This document shows positions 21,533 through 29,095 of a stretch of DNA of 41,964 bases, in pieces; positions within the stretch are counted from its first letter, which is position 1, and each line of letters begins with the position of its first letter. Below the pieces are notes generated by a model. That model was not told where the DNA came from and searched no databases. It was given only the letters and a program-made list of their open reading frames with translations. A program made the translations under genes and the position numbers. The stretch is taken from positions 1-41,964 of IMG/VR virus record IMGVR_UViG_3300021083_000077, one strand, 5' to 3'. This DNA comes from a virus.

Positions 21533-21646
21533 GTGCATATATTATTAATACCGCTGGTTATTATGGCGCTAACCCTAGTCGGGGTAACTACTGGGGTAGA
21601 TTATGATGTTAAACACGAGGTAAAAGTTGATAACATTTCGAGATAA
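21533..21646 (+). CDS. Small membrane protein, GUG start, 37 aa
   Basis: Hydrophobic first half (ILLIPLVIMALTLVGVTTG), then an acidic/basic tail. TAGGGG lies upstream of the GUG. Coding support is modest. Confidence 0.4.
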   Translation: MHILLIPLVIMALTLVGVTTGVDYDVKHEVKVDNISR

Positions 21647-21803
21647 GACTTTTTGCGCTAGTCCTAATTGTGCTAATGAGTGCGGGCGACACATGACGCA
21701 GGAAGAGCGAGAAGAGCTGATACGTGCCAACTCGCCTGAACAATGGGACGGGATGTTGCTCGTGTGTTATGGATATTTTTGCGGAGAACCAAAAGATGAA
21801 TAA
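21627..21803 (+). CDS. Cys-rich small protein, UUG start, 58 aa
   Basis: LITFRDKTFCASPNCANECGRHMTQEE... CYGYFCG. Five Cys in a pattern seen in many phage small proteins (C.sp.C.n.CGR... FCG), likely a zinc fold. GAGG lies upstream of the UUG. Function unknown. Confidence 0.6.
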   Translation: MITFRDKTFCASPNCANECGRHMTQEEREELIRANSPEQWDGMLLVCYGYFCGEPKDE

Positions 21804-22005
21804 TTTAGAAAAGTTGATACATAAAGCAGCAGCCAATGGATGTCGGATACAGATGCGTTATGACCCATCCGAACCAGGCGAGGAATGGGGTATTAAATAC
21901 TATCCCGAGGATGACGATGATGCGCATTTTTACGCCTATCATGTCGATTTAGATTCAGCAGCACGACAGATACTAGATGAGTTGAAGGGGTTTCCAGCAT
22001 GGTAA
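21796..22005 (+). CDS. Hypothetical acidic protein, 69 aa
   Basis: The AUG at 21796 (MNNLEKLIHKAA) overlaps the previous gene and is more likely than the earlier in-frame AUG. Contains a run of five Asp/Glu (EDDDD) and LDSAARQILDELKG. No family recognised. Confidence 0.55.
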   Translation: MNNLEKLIHKAAANGCRIQMRYDPSEPGEEWGIKYYPEDDDDAHFYAYHVDLDSAARQILDELKGFPAW

Positions 22006-22556
22006 GGAAGATACTGATTGGGCTTTCATTGGCGCTTTTAATCTCAAGTTGCTTTGCCGGATACTCCAGTGGCGGAGGGCGTTCAGGGTTTAGCGGTGGA
22101 AGCCGGAGCTTTGGCTCAAGTCGTAGCTACTCCTCTGGACGCAGTGGATTTGCAAGGTCCAGCAATACTACTCGGGCCTACGTTGCCCCGCGTACATACT
22201 CCAGGCCATATGCTGGTTCCTCAAGCCGAACGGTGATTAACAACCATCATTATTCTAGCGGTGGCTACGGTGGTGGCGGGTTTGGTCATAGCATGCTGGG
22301 CGGGATGCTTGGCGGCTACATAGGCAGTTCCATGTTTGGTAATCACGGCACAACCGTTATTGCCGGAGCTGGTGGTCAGCCTTATATCGGTGACGGTCAA
22401 GGCGCGATGATGGACGGCGGTTATCCAGTGGTGCAGTCTCAATCTAGCTTCGCAGGAGTGATATTGGTTTGGCTGTTTATTGCAGCGATTTTATTAATAA
22501 TATTGTTTAAATTTTTAACACGTGATGATTGCAGTCACAGACATAATAGGTGGTAA
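21999..22556 (+). CDS. Secreted Gly/Ser-rich membrane protein with signal peptide, 185 aa
   Basis: Residues 1-20 form a signal peptide (MVRKILIGLSLALLISSCFAG). ISSC could be a lipobox, with lipidation at Cys18. Residues about 22-140 are extremely rich in Gly, Ser, Arg and Tyr, with RSGFSGG, RSYSSG and GGYGGGGFG patches. One strong membrane span is near 150-170 (FAGVILVWLFIAAILLIILF), and the tail is short with His and Cys. Bacterial proteins of this plan exist, but I know no defined function. In a phage a cell-envelope role such as superinfection exclusion is a reasonable inference. Confidence 0.7.
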   Translation: MVRKILIGLSLALLISSCFAGYSSGGGRSGFSGGSRSFGSSRSYSSGRSGFARSSNTTRAYVAPRTYSRPYAGSSSRTVINNHHYSSGGYGGGGFGHSMLGGMLGGYIGSSMFGNHGTTVIAGAGGQPYIGDGQGAMMDGGYPVVQSQSSFAGVILVWLFIAAILLIILFKFLTRDDCSHRHNRW

Positions 22557-22559
22557 GCG

Positions 22560-22829
22560 ATGAAAGCAGCACATATTAAAGATTCAATTCATTTTAAATC
22601 AACAAAATTACGTAAACCAGAAAATTTAAATACTGGAGACCATGCTTATCTTGCTCATTTACCGTATTCAATTACTTGCGGTTATATCGTTACAGGGAAA
22701 GATGAATTAAATTATTATTTAGATGGGAGACCAATGTCAGCGAATCATAATGCGTTATATACCAATAAAAATGAAGCCATTGATGAAATGATTAGGCAAC
22801 TCCTGGAGCTAAAAGATGAAAACAATTGA
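22560..22829 (+). CDS. Hypothetical protein, 89 aa
   Basis: A soluble, Lys/Asn-rich protein with lower GC than its neighbours. Tandem Tyr (LNYYLDG). No family recognised. The end overlaps the next start. Confidence 0.6.
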   Translation: MKAAHIKDSIHFKSTKLRKPENLNTGDHAYLAHLPYSITCGYIVTGKDELNYYLDGRPMSANHNALYTNKNEAIDEMIRQLLELKDENN

Positions 22830-22920
22830 AATCCCCATGTGGCAGTACTGGGCAATGCTCCTAGGGTCTGGTTACGGCCTGGGCAGTCTGTCGTATATTT
22901 TATTGAATATTTGGGGATGA
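22816..22920 (+). CDS. Small membrane protein, 34 aa
   Basis: MKTIEIPMWQYWAMLLGSGYGLGSLSYILLNIWG. One span, overlapping the previous gene by 14 bases. GAGC lies upstream; the support is modest. Confidence 0.4.
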   Translation: MKTIEIPMWQYWAMLLGSGYGLGSLSYILLNIWG

Positions 22921-23309
22921 TTAACATGGATGACTTTGAACTTGTTCCAAAGATAAGTTAGACTAAAACCTGTTCTCGTTCGATTCGAGATGGGTGGCTG
23001 ACAAACTGGTGTAACAAACGGTGGTTCGATTCCTCGATAGGTTCTGGTGACACAGAAAGCCCGATTTGCTGACGTAATCAGCTTACTACTATGGCTCTCC
23101 TTTTAGGTCTTGCGCATATAATCACAAACATGTGACCCTCTTGGAGCGCCTCCCGTCTGTTTGTTTGTACGTTTTATCCTAGAGGTCAAGCTTGAGTGAT
23201 CAAGTAAGAAACGTAATGACAGCCTGGAAAGCCAGGCAGCTCTCTCCTTCCCCTTGCAATTCATAGTAACTCATGGTTTAATAGACATTCCACACTTCAG
23301 GATGAAATT
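22921..23309 (+). ncRNA. Structured non-coding segment, possible RNA gene or tRNA relic
   Basis: No convincing gene. Hairpins: TCTCG/CGAGA (22974-22990, with a T-loop-like TTCGATT loop), TTCTG/CAGAA (23042-23057), GCTGA/TCAGC (23068-23082), CTTGA/TCAAG (23191-23204) and GCCTGG-AAAG-CCAGGC (23222-23237). TTCGATTC occurs twice, as in tRNA T-arms, and AACCTGT/ATAGGTT could pair as an acceptor stem. I could not fold a complete tRNA. The run of hairpins suggests a small RNA or decayed tRNAs. Confidence 0.35.
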
Positions 23310-23489
23310 ATGATTGATATAGAAGATTTTCTACAGTGGCTAACTCTTCACAAGAGTGCAGCTAATTTTCGCTACGATGAGCATGGTCGAGAGCAAGACC
23401 TCGGCTACATACACGCTTGTGAAGTAATTGAAGCTGAACTTAGATATAAAGTTGAGGAAGGTGAAGATGTCAATGAAGTTGTCGGATGA
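23310..23489 (+). CDS. Small hypothetical acidic protein, 59 aa
   Basis: MIDIEDFLQWLTLHKSAANF... E/D-rich with AGGATG upstream. The 3' end overlaps the TnpA-like start. No family recognised. Confidence 0.5.
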   Translation: MIDIEDFLQWLTLHKSAANFRYDEHGREQDLGYIHACEVIEAELRYKVEEGEDVNEVVG

Positions 23490-24000
23490 AGAGATATGGA
23501 ACTGGCATAACATTCTTGAAGAACAGAAGGTATCAGGTCTAAGTGTTGTAAAGTTCTGTAAAAAATATAAACATGACTATAATAGGTTCACAAATTTAAA
23601 GTTTAGACTCATCTATATTAGCCTTTCACAACCACAAGAATATGAACGACTTACTAAGTTTACACGAGAGTTAATGGCTAGTGAGTTACCTATATCTAAG
23701 TTTTGTAACTTGCATAAGCTTAATAAAAAGGTGATCGCAGAAGTCCAAACACATCTTAATTATTTAGATATTATCGAACGGATTAAACTAGAACGAGGAG
23801 ACGAACCGACAATGAATTTTGTACAGATTAAATCTACAATTACAGATCCAATCTACCAGCTAAATCCACCTGCAACTGAAGTAATAGAACCGAAGAACGA
23901 TATTGAAATTGCAATTACTAAAGGAGTTCGTGTAAGTGTATCGCCTCACATAGACAGCTCAAAGATTATTAGAATTATTGAACTTTTAAAGGACTTATAA
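23467..24000 (+). CDS. tnpA: IS66-type TnpA (helix-turn-helix) protein, 177 aa
   Basis: The start at 23467 (MSMKLSDEEIWNWHNILEEQ) has GGAAGGTGAAG upstream. The N-terminal part repeats the IS66 TnpA pattern W...l..q..SGLSv..FCk.., and a second copy (FTRELMASELPISKFCNLH) follows. The C-terminus IEIAITKGVRVSVSPHIDSSKIIRIIELLKDL matches the typical end of IS66 OrfA (I.i..G..i.v....d...l..li..L). It overlaps TnpB by one base. In IS66 elements TnpA, TnpB and the transposase TnpC occur together; here TnpC is absent. Confidence 0.75.
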   Translation: MSMKLSDEEIWNWHNILEEQKVSGLSVVKFCKKYKHDYNRFTNLKFRLIYISLSQPQEYERLTKFTRELMASELPISKFCNLHKLNKKVIAEVQTHLNYLDIIERIKLERGDEPTMNFVQIKSTITDPIYQLNPPATEVIEPKNDIEIAITKGVRVSVSPHIDSSKIIRIIELLKDL

Positions 24001-24353
24001 TGTTAATACCATATGAAAATCGAAAAATATACATGGCATCCAAACCCGTTGACTTCCGCATGTCTATAGACGGCCTCTCGACATTCATCCAGAGAGAGAA
24101 GCACAACCACATTCACGATGGCAGCATCTATGTCTTTTATAACTCGCACCGTGACAAGATTAAGTGTCTATTCTGGGACCAAAATGGATTCGTACTGTAC
24201 TACAAGCGCCTGGACAAGTGTAAGTTCAAGTTCAAGGACATGCGCAAAGCTATTGAAGACATCACTGCCGAAGAACTGGATATTCTGCTGTCTGGGTTTG
24301 AGCCAGGTAACGTTGTTCGTCAGCCGAGGTTACTGAATAGTGTTGTAGGGTAA
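24000..24353 (+). CDS. tnpB: IS66-type accessory protein TnpB, 117 aa
   Basis: All landmarks of IS66 Orf2/TnpB are present: the N-terminus with IYMASKPVDFRMSIDGLSTFIQ, then GSIYVFYNSHRDKIKCLFWDQNGFVLYYKRLDKCKF, and ITAEELDILLSGF at the end. Length is normal. It is translationally coupled to TnpA (TAATG). No tnpC follows: tRNA genes begin within 50 bases, and I could not see IS66-like terminal inverted repeats. It is either a decayed element or a domesticated pair. Confidence 0.85.
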   Translation: MLIPYENRKIYMASKPVDFRMSIDGLSTFIQREKHNHIHDGSIYVFYNSHRDKIKCLFWDQNGFVLYYKRLDKCKFKFKDMRKAIEDITAEELDILLSGFEPGNVVRQPRLLNSVVG

Positions 24354-24377
24354 AGCAAGATTTAATATACTCTAGGA

Positions 24378-24393
24378 GCGGTCCATGGACCGC
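24378..24393. repeat. Perfect 16-base palindrome before tRNA-Asn
   Basis: GCGGTCCATGGACCGC is its own reverse complement, four bases before the tRNA. Possible roles: terminator of the tnpAB unit (no T-run), RNA-processing site, or recombination site. Confidence 0.6.
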
Positions 24394-24397
24394 ATAA

Positions 24398-24474
24398 TCC
24401 GAATTAGCTCAGTTGGTGAGAGCGAGCGCCTGTTAAGCGTTAGGTCCTAGGTTCAAGTCCTAGATTCGGAGCCA
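24398..24474 (+). tRNA. tRNA-Asn (anticodon GUU), CCA encoded
   Basis: The cloverleaf folds fully: acceptor TCCGAAT/ATTCGGA, D-stem GCTC/GAGC, anticodon stem AGCGC/GCGTT with loop CTGTTAA (GUU), T-arm CTAGG-TTCAAGT-CCTAG, discriminator G, then CCA. One G-T pair is in the anticodon stem. It supplements host decoding of AAC/AAU; the virion genes are Asn-rich. Confidence 0.95.
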
Positions 24475-24478
24475 CTAT

Positions 24479-24555
24479 TGCCCTTTAGCTCAGTTGGTTA
24501 GAGCAGCACCCTCATAAGGTGAAGGTCGTTGGTTCAAGTCCAGCATGGGCAACCA
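24479..24555 (+). tRNA. tRNA with CAU anticodon (Met or Ile2), CCA encoded
   Basis: TGCCCTT/ATGGGCA acceptor (one T-T mismatch), D-arm GCTC/GAGC, loop CTCATAA (CAU), variable loop AGGTC, T-arm GTTGG-TTCAAGT-CCAGC, then A and CCA. The top of the anticodon stem has a G-A mismatch. CAU can be elongator Met or lysidine-modified Ile reading AUA. The Ile2 option is interesting because csrA appears to start with AUA and AUA codons are used in the genome. Confidence 0.9.
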
Positions 24556-24569
24556 TCATAAGGAACTAA

Positions 24570-24806
24570 ATGGTTAAGATCATGCGCTGTATCATAGGCA
24601 AGGATTTCGGCAACCCTGATTTCAAAGTCAAGTTTGATTCGCCCTATTACCCAGGAATATTTGGAATAACTTTTACTGAAGTTGAAGTTCCATTCCCATT
24701 ACATAGTTTTGATCAACGTGAAGTTAGAGCATTCCGTGACTTCCTAACTAACATTCTCGATGAGCATGACCGCATCAGCACTGCTTTAGAAGAAATTAAC
24801 GTCTGA
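24570..24806 (+). CDS. Hypothetical protein, 78 aa
   Basis: AAGGAA lies before the AUG. Sequence MVKIMRCIIGKDFGNPDFKVKFD... with FDQREVRAFRDFLTNILDEHD at the end. Possibly a small phage-specific protein; no family recognised. It lies between the tRNAs and terL. Confidence 0.55.
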   Translation: MVKIMRCIIGKDFGNPDFKVKFDSPYYPGIFGITFTEVEVPFPLHSFDQREVRAFRDFLTNILDEHDRISTALEEINV

Positions 24807-24881
24807 CCTTCTCAATTTTCATCTCAACTTGATCTAATATGTAGTAATTTTGCCAAGTTTTATGCTATTTTAATTGTAAGG

Positions 24882-24914
24882 CATCCAAGGATGGATGTTC
24901 GGCAAAGGATTGCC
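24882..24914 (+). promoter_or_regulatory. Two tandem AAGGAU hairpins in the terL leader (CsrA-type double site)
   Basis: CATCC-AAGGAT-GGATG (24882-24897) and GGCA-AAGGAT-TGCC (24901-24914). Both loops are the same hexamer and their GGA cores lie 18 bases apart (24889 and 24907), a spacing known to favour CsrA dimer bridging. The second loop serves as the Shine-Dalgarno of terL (AUG at 24920). Confidence 0.7.
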
Positions 24915-24919
24915 CCCTT

Positions 24920-26476
24920 ATGGATCAAGCATTACAGCGCAAGCTGGATAATGCAGAGGTTGCCGCTAAACTCAAGGGCAGTCTCCTGCTATTCATTCAA
25001 GCTTTCTTCCCGATACTGACCGGACGTGAATTTATCATATCGCGTCCTGTTGGTCGTGAATCTCATTTTATAACTATTTGTCGCGCTCTTACTAAGTGTA
25101 CTCGGCTCCAGGCTCTCAGGCTTCTGGTCAATGTTCCCCCTGGTCACGGCAAATCTGTCATTGTCAGCTTCTGGATAGCGTGGTGTATGGCCAAATGGCC
25201 GGACTGCAACTTCCTGTACATATCCTATTCTAAGACCTTGGCCTCTACTCATACCGATACGGTCAAGAAGATCATGTCTCTTAGCCAATACAAGGTGCTA
25301 TTCGATGTGCATTTACGCGAAGATTCTCAAGCTAAAGATTCGTTTACTACGACTGCGGGTGGAACTGTATCTGCGTTCGGCTCTGCTGGCTCCATTACTG
25401 GACGCAATGCTGGCCTTCCTGGTCTGGATAGATTCTCAGGAGCCGTAATCATTGATGATAGTCACAAGCCAGACGAGGTTCACTCGGATTTGATTCGAGA
25501 GGGTGTGATAACTAATTACCGAGAAACTATTCAACAGCGTCCTCGTGGCGTGAATGTTCCCATAGTCTTCATAGGTCAACGCTTACATGAGCAGGACCTG
25601 CCAGCATATTTTATTGCTGGTGATGATGGTTACGAATGGGAAAAGGTAATCATTAAATCATTAGATGATGCTGGCAATGCTCTTTATCCAGAAGCCTTCC
25701 CTCTTGACATGTTGCTTATACGCCAGAAGACAGACAAGTACGTATTTGCTGCTCAACATCAGCAAGAGCCTCAGCCATCTGGGGGAGGACTATTCATGCC
25801 AGAAGACTTCGTGCTCATGGATGTTGAGCCAGAATACTATATCACCTTTATAACTGCCGATACAGCCGAGACAGAAGACCTACGCAACGATGCTACAGTA
25901 TTCAGCTTCTGGGGAATGTACAATATTGAGACAGAAGGACGCAAGACAGGCGTAATGGGTTTGCACTGGATAGCATGTCGTGAGATTCGCGTAGAGCCAA
26001 AGGATCTTGAGAATGAGTTCATCGACTTCTGGCAGGAGTGCGCTAGACATGAAAACCCTCCCCTGATTGCTTATATTGAGAAGAAGTCTACCGGAGTAAC
26101 CCTACTATCTATCTTGAAGGACATGCGAGGCCTGAAGGTACGTGAGATTGAGCGTACCAGGATGTCAGGCTCTAAGAGTCAACGCTTCATCGACATTCAG
26201 CCCTACATTGCTAGTAAGCAGGTGTCTCTTCCTGCGAATGGTCGCCATACGGATATGTGCATCAATCACATGAAGAAGATTGCGAACAATGACTCACACG
26301 CGCATGACGACATTGCAGATACCTGTAGTGACGCAGTTCGTATTGCCCTGATTGAGCGCATTCTCTCGGTATATACATCCAAGGATATTAAGACACGTGA
26401 AGCTACGATGGCTGCCGTAAATCGCTATAACAACGTAGTGGAATTGAAGTTGAAAGCCTACAGGACAAGGAATTAG
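24920..26476 (+). CDS. terL: Terminase large subunit, 518 aa
   Basis: Walker A VPPGHGKS at about residues 72-79, YISYSKTLA, Walker B GAVIIDDSH at about 174-182, and a nuclease domain starting with the Asp of ITADTAETEDLRNDAT near 310. It cuts and translocates phage DNA into the prohead. Length and motif spacing are normal for P22-type/headful terminases. The leader carries the double hairpin. It is followed directly (2 bases) by the portal gene. Confidence 0.95.
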   Translation: MDQALQRKLDNAEVAAKLKGSLLLFIQAFFPILTGREFIISRPVGRESHFITICRALTKCTRLQALRLLVNVPPGHGKSVIVSFWIAWCMAKWPDCNFLYISYSKTLASTHTDTVKKIMSLSQYKVLFDVHLREDSQAKDSFTTTAGGTVSAFGSAGSITGRNAGLPGLDRFSGAVIIDDSHKPDEVHSDLIREGVITNYRETIQQRPRGVNVPIVFIGQRLHEQDLPAYFIAGDDGYEWEKVIIKSLDDAGNALYPEAFPLDMLLIRQKTDKYVFAAQHQQEPQPSGGGLFMPEDFVLMDVEPEYYITFITADTAETEDLRNDATVFSFWGMYNIETEGRKTGVMGLHWIACREIRVEPKDLENEFIDFWQECARHENPPLIAYIEKKSTGVTLLSILKDMRGLKVREIERTRMSGSKSQRFIDIQPYIASKQVSLPANGRHTDMCINHMKKIANNDSHAHDDIADTCSDAVRIALIERILSVYTSKDIKTREATMAAVNRYNNVVELKLKAYRTRN

Positions 26477-26478
26477 TC
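26464..26478 (+). promoter_or_regulatory. Portal RBS mini-hairpin
   Basis: GAC (26464-26466), loop AAGGAATTA, GTC (26476-26478), AUG at 26479. The three-pair stem is weak; ACAAGGA is also a linear CsrA-like sequence. Confidence 0.3.
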
Positions 26479-28641
26479 ATGGCACGCATTATTGCAAATA
26501 GACATATCAGTCAACTGGATAAGATTAAGCAGAACGTAGAGCAAGCGTATATCTACTTCAGACCTAACTATGAGCGATTTCATCAGTTCATGCGTTTCGT
26601 CTATAAGTCGACACTGACTGAGGATGACATCGCTGTACTGGCTACTCTAGGTAGGCCACAGATTGAATTCAACATGATGGAAGCTTATATCTCGCGCTTG
26701 CGTGGTGAGTTCAGTAGAATGGAGCCTGGCTTTATTATTCGCGCACAGGACGGTTATGAAAATGTGGACCCGAAGTTGTTATCTATACTTGAAGCGCATT
26801 TTCGATCAATCCTTGTTGATTCTGATAATGACGGCTTTAGCTATGATGTTTATACGGATTTGCTCATCGGCGGCTTCTCGGTCGTTGAGGTTTATACAGA
26901 CTACATCTCAGAAATGTCGATGGACCAGAAAATCTGCACCCAAAGAACCTTCGACCCCACCCTCTGTGGATTCGACCCTCTAGCTAGGAAGTCCCATAAG
27001 GGTGACGGTAGGTTTTGCTTTCAGTTCTTCCCTAAAGAGGCTGAGGAAGCAGTCGCTGAGTTCGGCTCAGATGTTCTGAAGGGGATGAAGTTTGCACGTA
27101 GCTTCTCTGGCTTTAACTGGAGTTACAGAGCAGCCAGGAAGGATATCGTCCTGATATGCGATTACTTCCAGAAAGATTTCAAAGAAGAGAAGATTACCAA
27201 GCTCACTAATGGTCGCGTAGTGAGTGTCAAGAATTACGAAGAGCTGATGGTTCTATGGGACCAGGCTGGCTACATCGAGCAACCGCCTCAGCCAGTCGGA
27301 AAGATGCGTAAGACCATGATTGAGAAGATTGAGCGTCATCGCTTCTCCGGCGCACAACTCATAGATGTTCAGAAAACCGACTTCAAGATGCTCCCCCTAA
27401 TCTTCTTTGACGGCAATAGTGCGGTATTGCGGGATAATAATGACTCTACAGCAGAGCAGATGTGCCGCCCCTATATCTATAATGTCAGGGACGCGCAGAG
27501 ACTTAAGAATTACGCAGGTCAGTCTTTGGCTAATGAGCTTGAGAACACGGTAGAGCACAAGTTCATCGCTTCCGTTGAATCAATTCCTGAAGACTACTTG
27601 GATGCTTACATCGATGTCCAGAAGCCAGGCACTCTCTTGTATAACGCTTTCTTTGAAGGCGACCCTGACCGTCCTCTTCAACCTCCTCGTGAGATTGTAC
27701 GTACACCAATTCCACCTGAGATTAGCGCAACCTTCCAAATGTCAGACAATCTGATTCAAGGAATACTGGGTTCGTATGACGCAGCGCTCGGCATTCAAAA
27801 CAATGAGCTATCAGGTGTAGCCATTATGCAGGGGGCCATGCACTCCAATGCCGCAGCAATGCCATACACCGTAGGCTTCATGAAGGGGCTTAACCGTGTC
27901 TGCCAAGTTATCCTTGACCTAATTCCTAAGTACTACGTTACCCCTCGCTCTCTGCCAATCGTCAAGCCAGATGGCAAAAGGTCTTACGAAGTTATTAATA
28001 AGCAAGGCTCTCCCTTTATGAATTACGATGCAATGAGCCTGGACGTTAAGGTTGAGGCTGGAGTCAACTTTGCAGTACAAAAGCAGATATCTCTCGAAAC
28101 CATTATCCAGTTGATGCAGACCTCAGAGGCGTTTGCTGCCTTCATCAATACTAAGGGCCTCGGGATTCTGTTGGATAACATTGATATCCGAGGTATCGAG
28201 GGATTACGCCAGGCCGCCAGTCAGTTCATGGAAGAGACTCAGCAGAAGCAAGCACAGATGGAGCAAATGGCGCAGCAACAAGCACAACAGCAGCTCGACC
28301 CCAAACAGGTCATGGCTATGCAAGCTCAGGCTGAAATGGCTAAGGTCGCGCAGAAGAAGGAAGCTGTTCAAGCTCAGACGCAAGTGGCGCTTACTAAGAT
28401 TGCTACCGATGATGCTGTCAAGAATAAGCAAGCTGATATCGAATTCCTCAAGGTCATGGCGGATATCCAAGGCAGCAATGTTGAAGCACAGTTGAAGCAA
28501 GAGAAGACTGATGCTGAGATGTCGCGCACTGCCGTGGATATGGCGATTAGTGTAAGCAGTCACCACCATGATATCAGGGAGTCCGACAGGGCGCATGAGT
28601 TAAGTAAGAAGGAGATGGCAAATGCCGATAAGAGTAAATAA
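26479..28641 (+). CDS. Portal protein, P22 gp1-like, 720 aa
   Basis: An N-terminal helix-rich region, then RPQIEFNMMEAYISRLRGEFSRMEPGF, YDVYTDLLIGGFSVVEVYTDY, FQFFPKE, and a GVAIMQGAMHSNAAAMPYTVGFMKGLNRV block match the P22 portal type. The last roughly 150 residues form a Gln/Ala/Lys-rich coiled coil (the barrel in P22). The dodecamer is the DNA entry and exit channel at one capsid vertex. 720 residues is near the P22 length (725). Confidence 0.93.
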   Translation: MARIIANRHISQLDKIKQNVEQAYIYFRPNYERFHQFMRFVYKSTLTEDDIAVLATLGRPQIEFNMMEAYISRLRGEFSRMEPGFIIRAQDGYENVDPKLLSILEAHFRSILVDSDNDGFSYDVYTDLLIGGFSVVEVYTDYISEMSMDQKICTQRTFDPTLCGFDPLARKSHKGDGRFCFQFFPKEAEEAVAEFGSDVLKGMKFARSFSGFNWSYRAARKDIVLICDYFQKDFKEEKITKLTNGRVVSVKNYEELMVLWDQAGYIEQPPQPVGKMRKTMIEKIERHRFSGAQLIDVQKTDFKMLPLIFFDGNSAVLRDNNDSTAEQMCRPYIYNVRDAQRLKNYAGQSLANELENTVEHKFIASVESIPEDYLDAYIDVQKPGTLLYNAFFEGDPDRPLQPPREIVRTPIPPEISATFQMSDNLIQGILGSYDAALGIQNNELSGVAIMQGAMHSNAAAMPYTVGFMKGLNRVCQVILDLIPKYYVTPRSLPIVKPDGKRSYEVINKQGSPFMNYDAMSLDVKVEAGVNFAVQKQISLETIIQLMQTSEAFAAFINTKGLGILLDNIDIRGIEGLRQAASQFMEETQQKQAQMEQMAQQQAQQQLDPKQVMAMQAQAEMAKVAQKKEAVQAQTQVALTKIATDDAVKNKQADIEFLKVMADIQGSNVEAQLKQEKTDAEMSRTAVDMAISVSSHHHDIRESDRAHELSKKEMANADKSK

Positions 28642-28659
28642 ACTAAATAGGAGAACAAT

Positions 28660-28920
28660 ATGTCTATAATTTTAACTTTAATAAGTAGTCATCTGTTAAC
28701 AGTAATTGAGAATGCTCTCGTAGCTGAAGAGCCTGAGATTGTAGCCATGATTGAGAAGGAACTTGAACTATTAATTTCCAAGATTCAATCACTGTTGTCT
28801 AGCAAGAGTCCAGCCGTAGCAGCGGTAGTCAATCCTGCTCTTACCGAAGCAGATACTATTGCTAATGCTGGCGTTGAAGCCGCAGGAGCCGCAATGTTGG
28901 GGGAGGCAGCAAATGGCTGA
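28660..28920 (+). CDS. Hypothetical protein between portal and scaffold, 86 aa
   Basis: A helical, amphipathic N-terminus (ILTLISSHLLTVIENALVAEEP) and Ala-rich C-terminus. TAGGAG lies upstream. The overlap with the next AUG suggests coupling. Possibly a minor virion or assembly protein; no family recognised. Confidence 0.6.
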   Translation: MSIILTLISSHLLTVIENALVAEEPEIVAMIEKELELLISKIQSLLSSKSPAVAAVVNPALTEADTIANAGVEAAGAAMLGEAANG

Positions 28921-29095
28921 GAAGAAGAAATGGATTCAAGGAGCTATCAAGCATCCAGGCGCTTTGCATAAGGAGCTGGGTGTGCCGATGGGCAAGAAGA
29001 TTCCAGCTAAGAAGTTGGCTAAAGCAGCTAAAGCTAGTGGTAAAGAAGGTCAGAGGGCTAGATTAGCTCAAACATTAAAGGGGATGAAGAAATGA
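28913..29095 (+). CDS. Small basic protein, 60 aa
   Basis: MAEKKKWIQGAIKHPGALHKELGVPMGKKIPAKKL... RARLAQTL. This KGALH..LGVp.gkkIP pattern recurs in phages near capsid genes; its function is not known to me. The start at 28913 overlaps the previous stop. Confidence 0.7.
   Translation: MAEKKKWIQGAIKHPGALHKELGVPMGKKIPAKKLAKAAKASGKEGQRARLAQTLKGMKK

Noticed and set aside
22926-22961. 11-codon frame after the small membrane protein
   Set aside because: Too short and without a good ribosome site.
22966-23050. A tRNA-like stretch with TTCGATTC and a possible acceptor stem
   Set aside because: No GG in a D-loop, T-stem with two mismatches, and no clear anticodon arm; kept only as a structured region.
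28204-28596. 130-codon minus-strand frame rich in Leu/His/Ser
   Set aside because: Mirror of the Gln/Lys-rich coiled coil of the portal protein.
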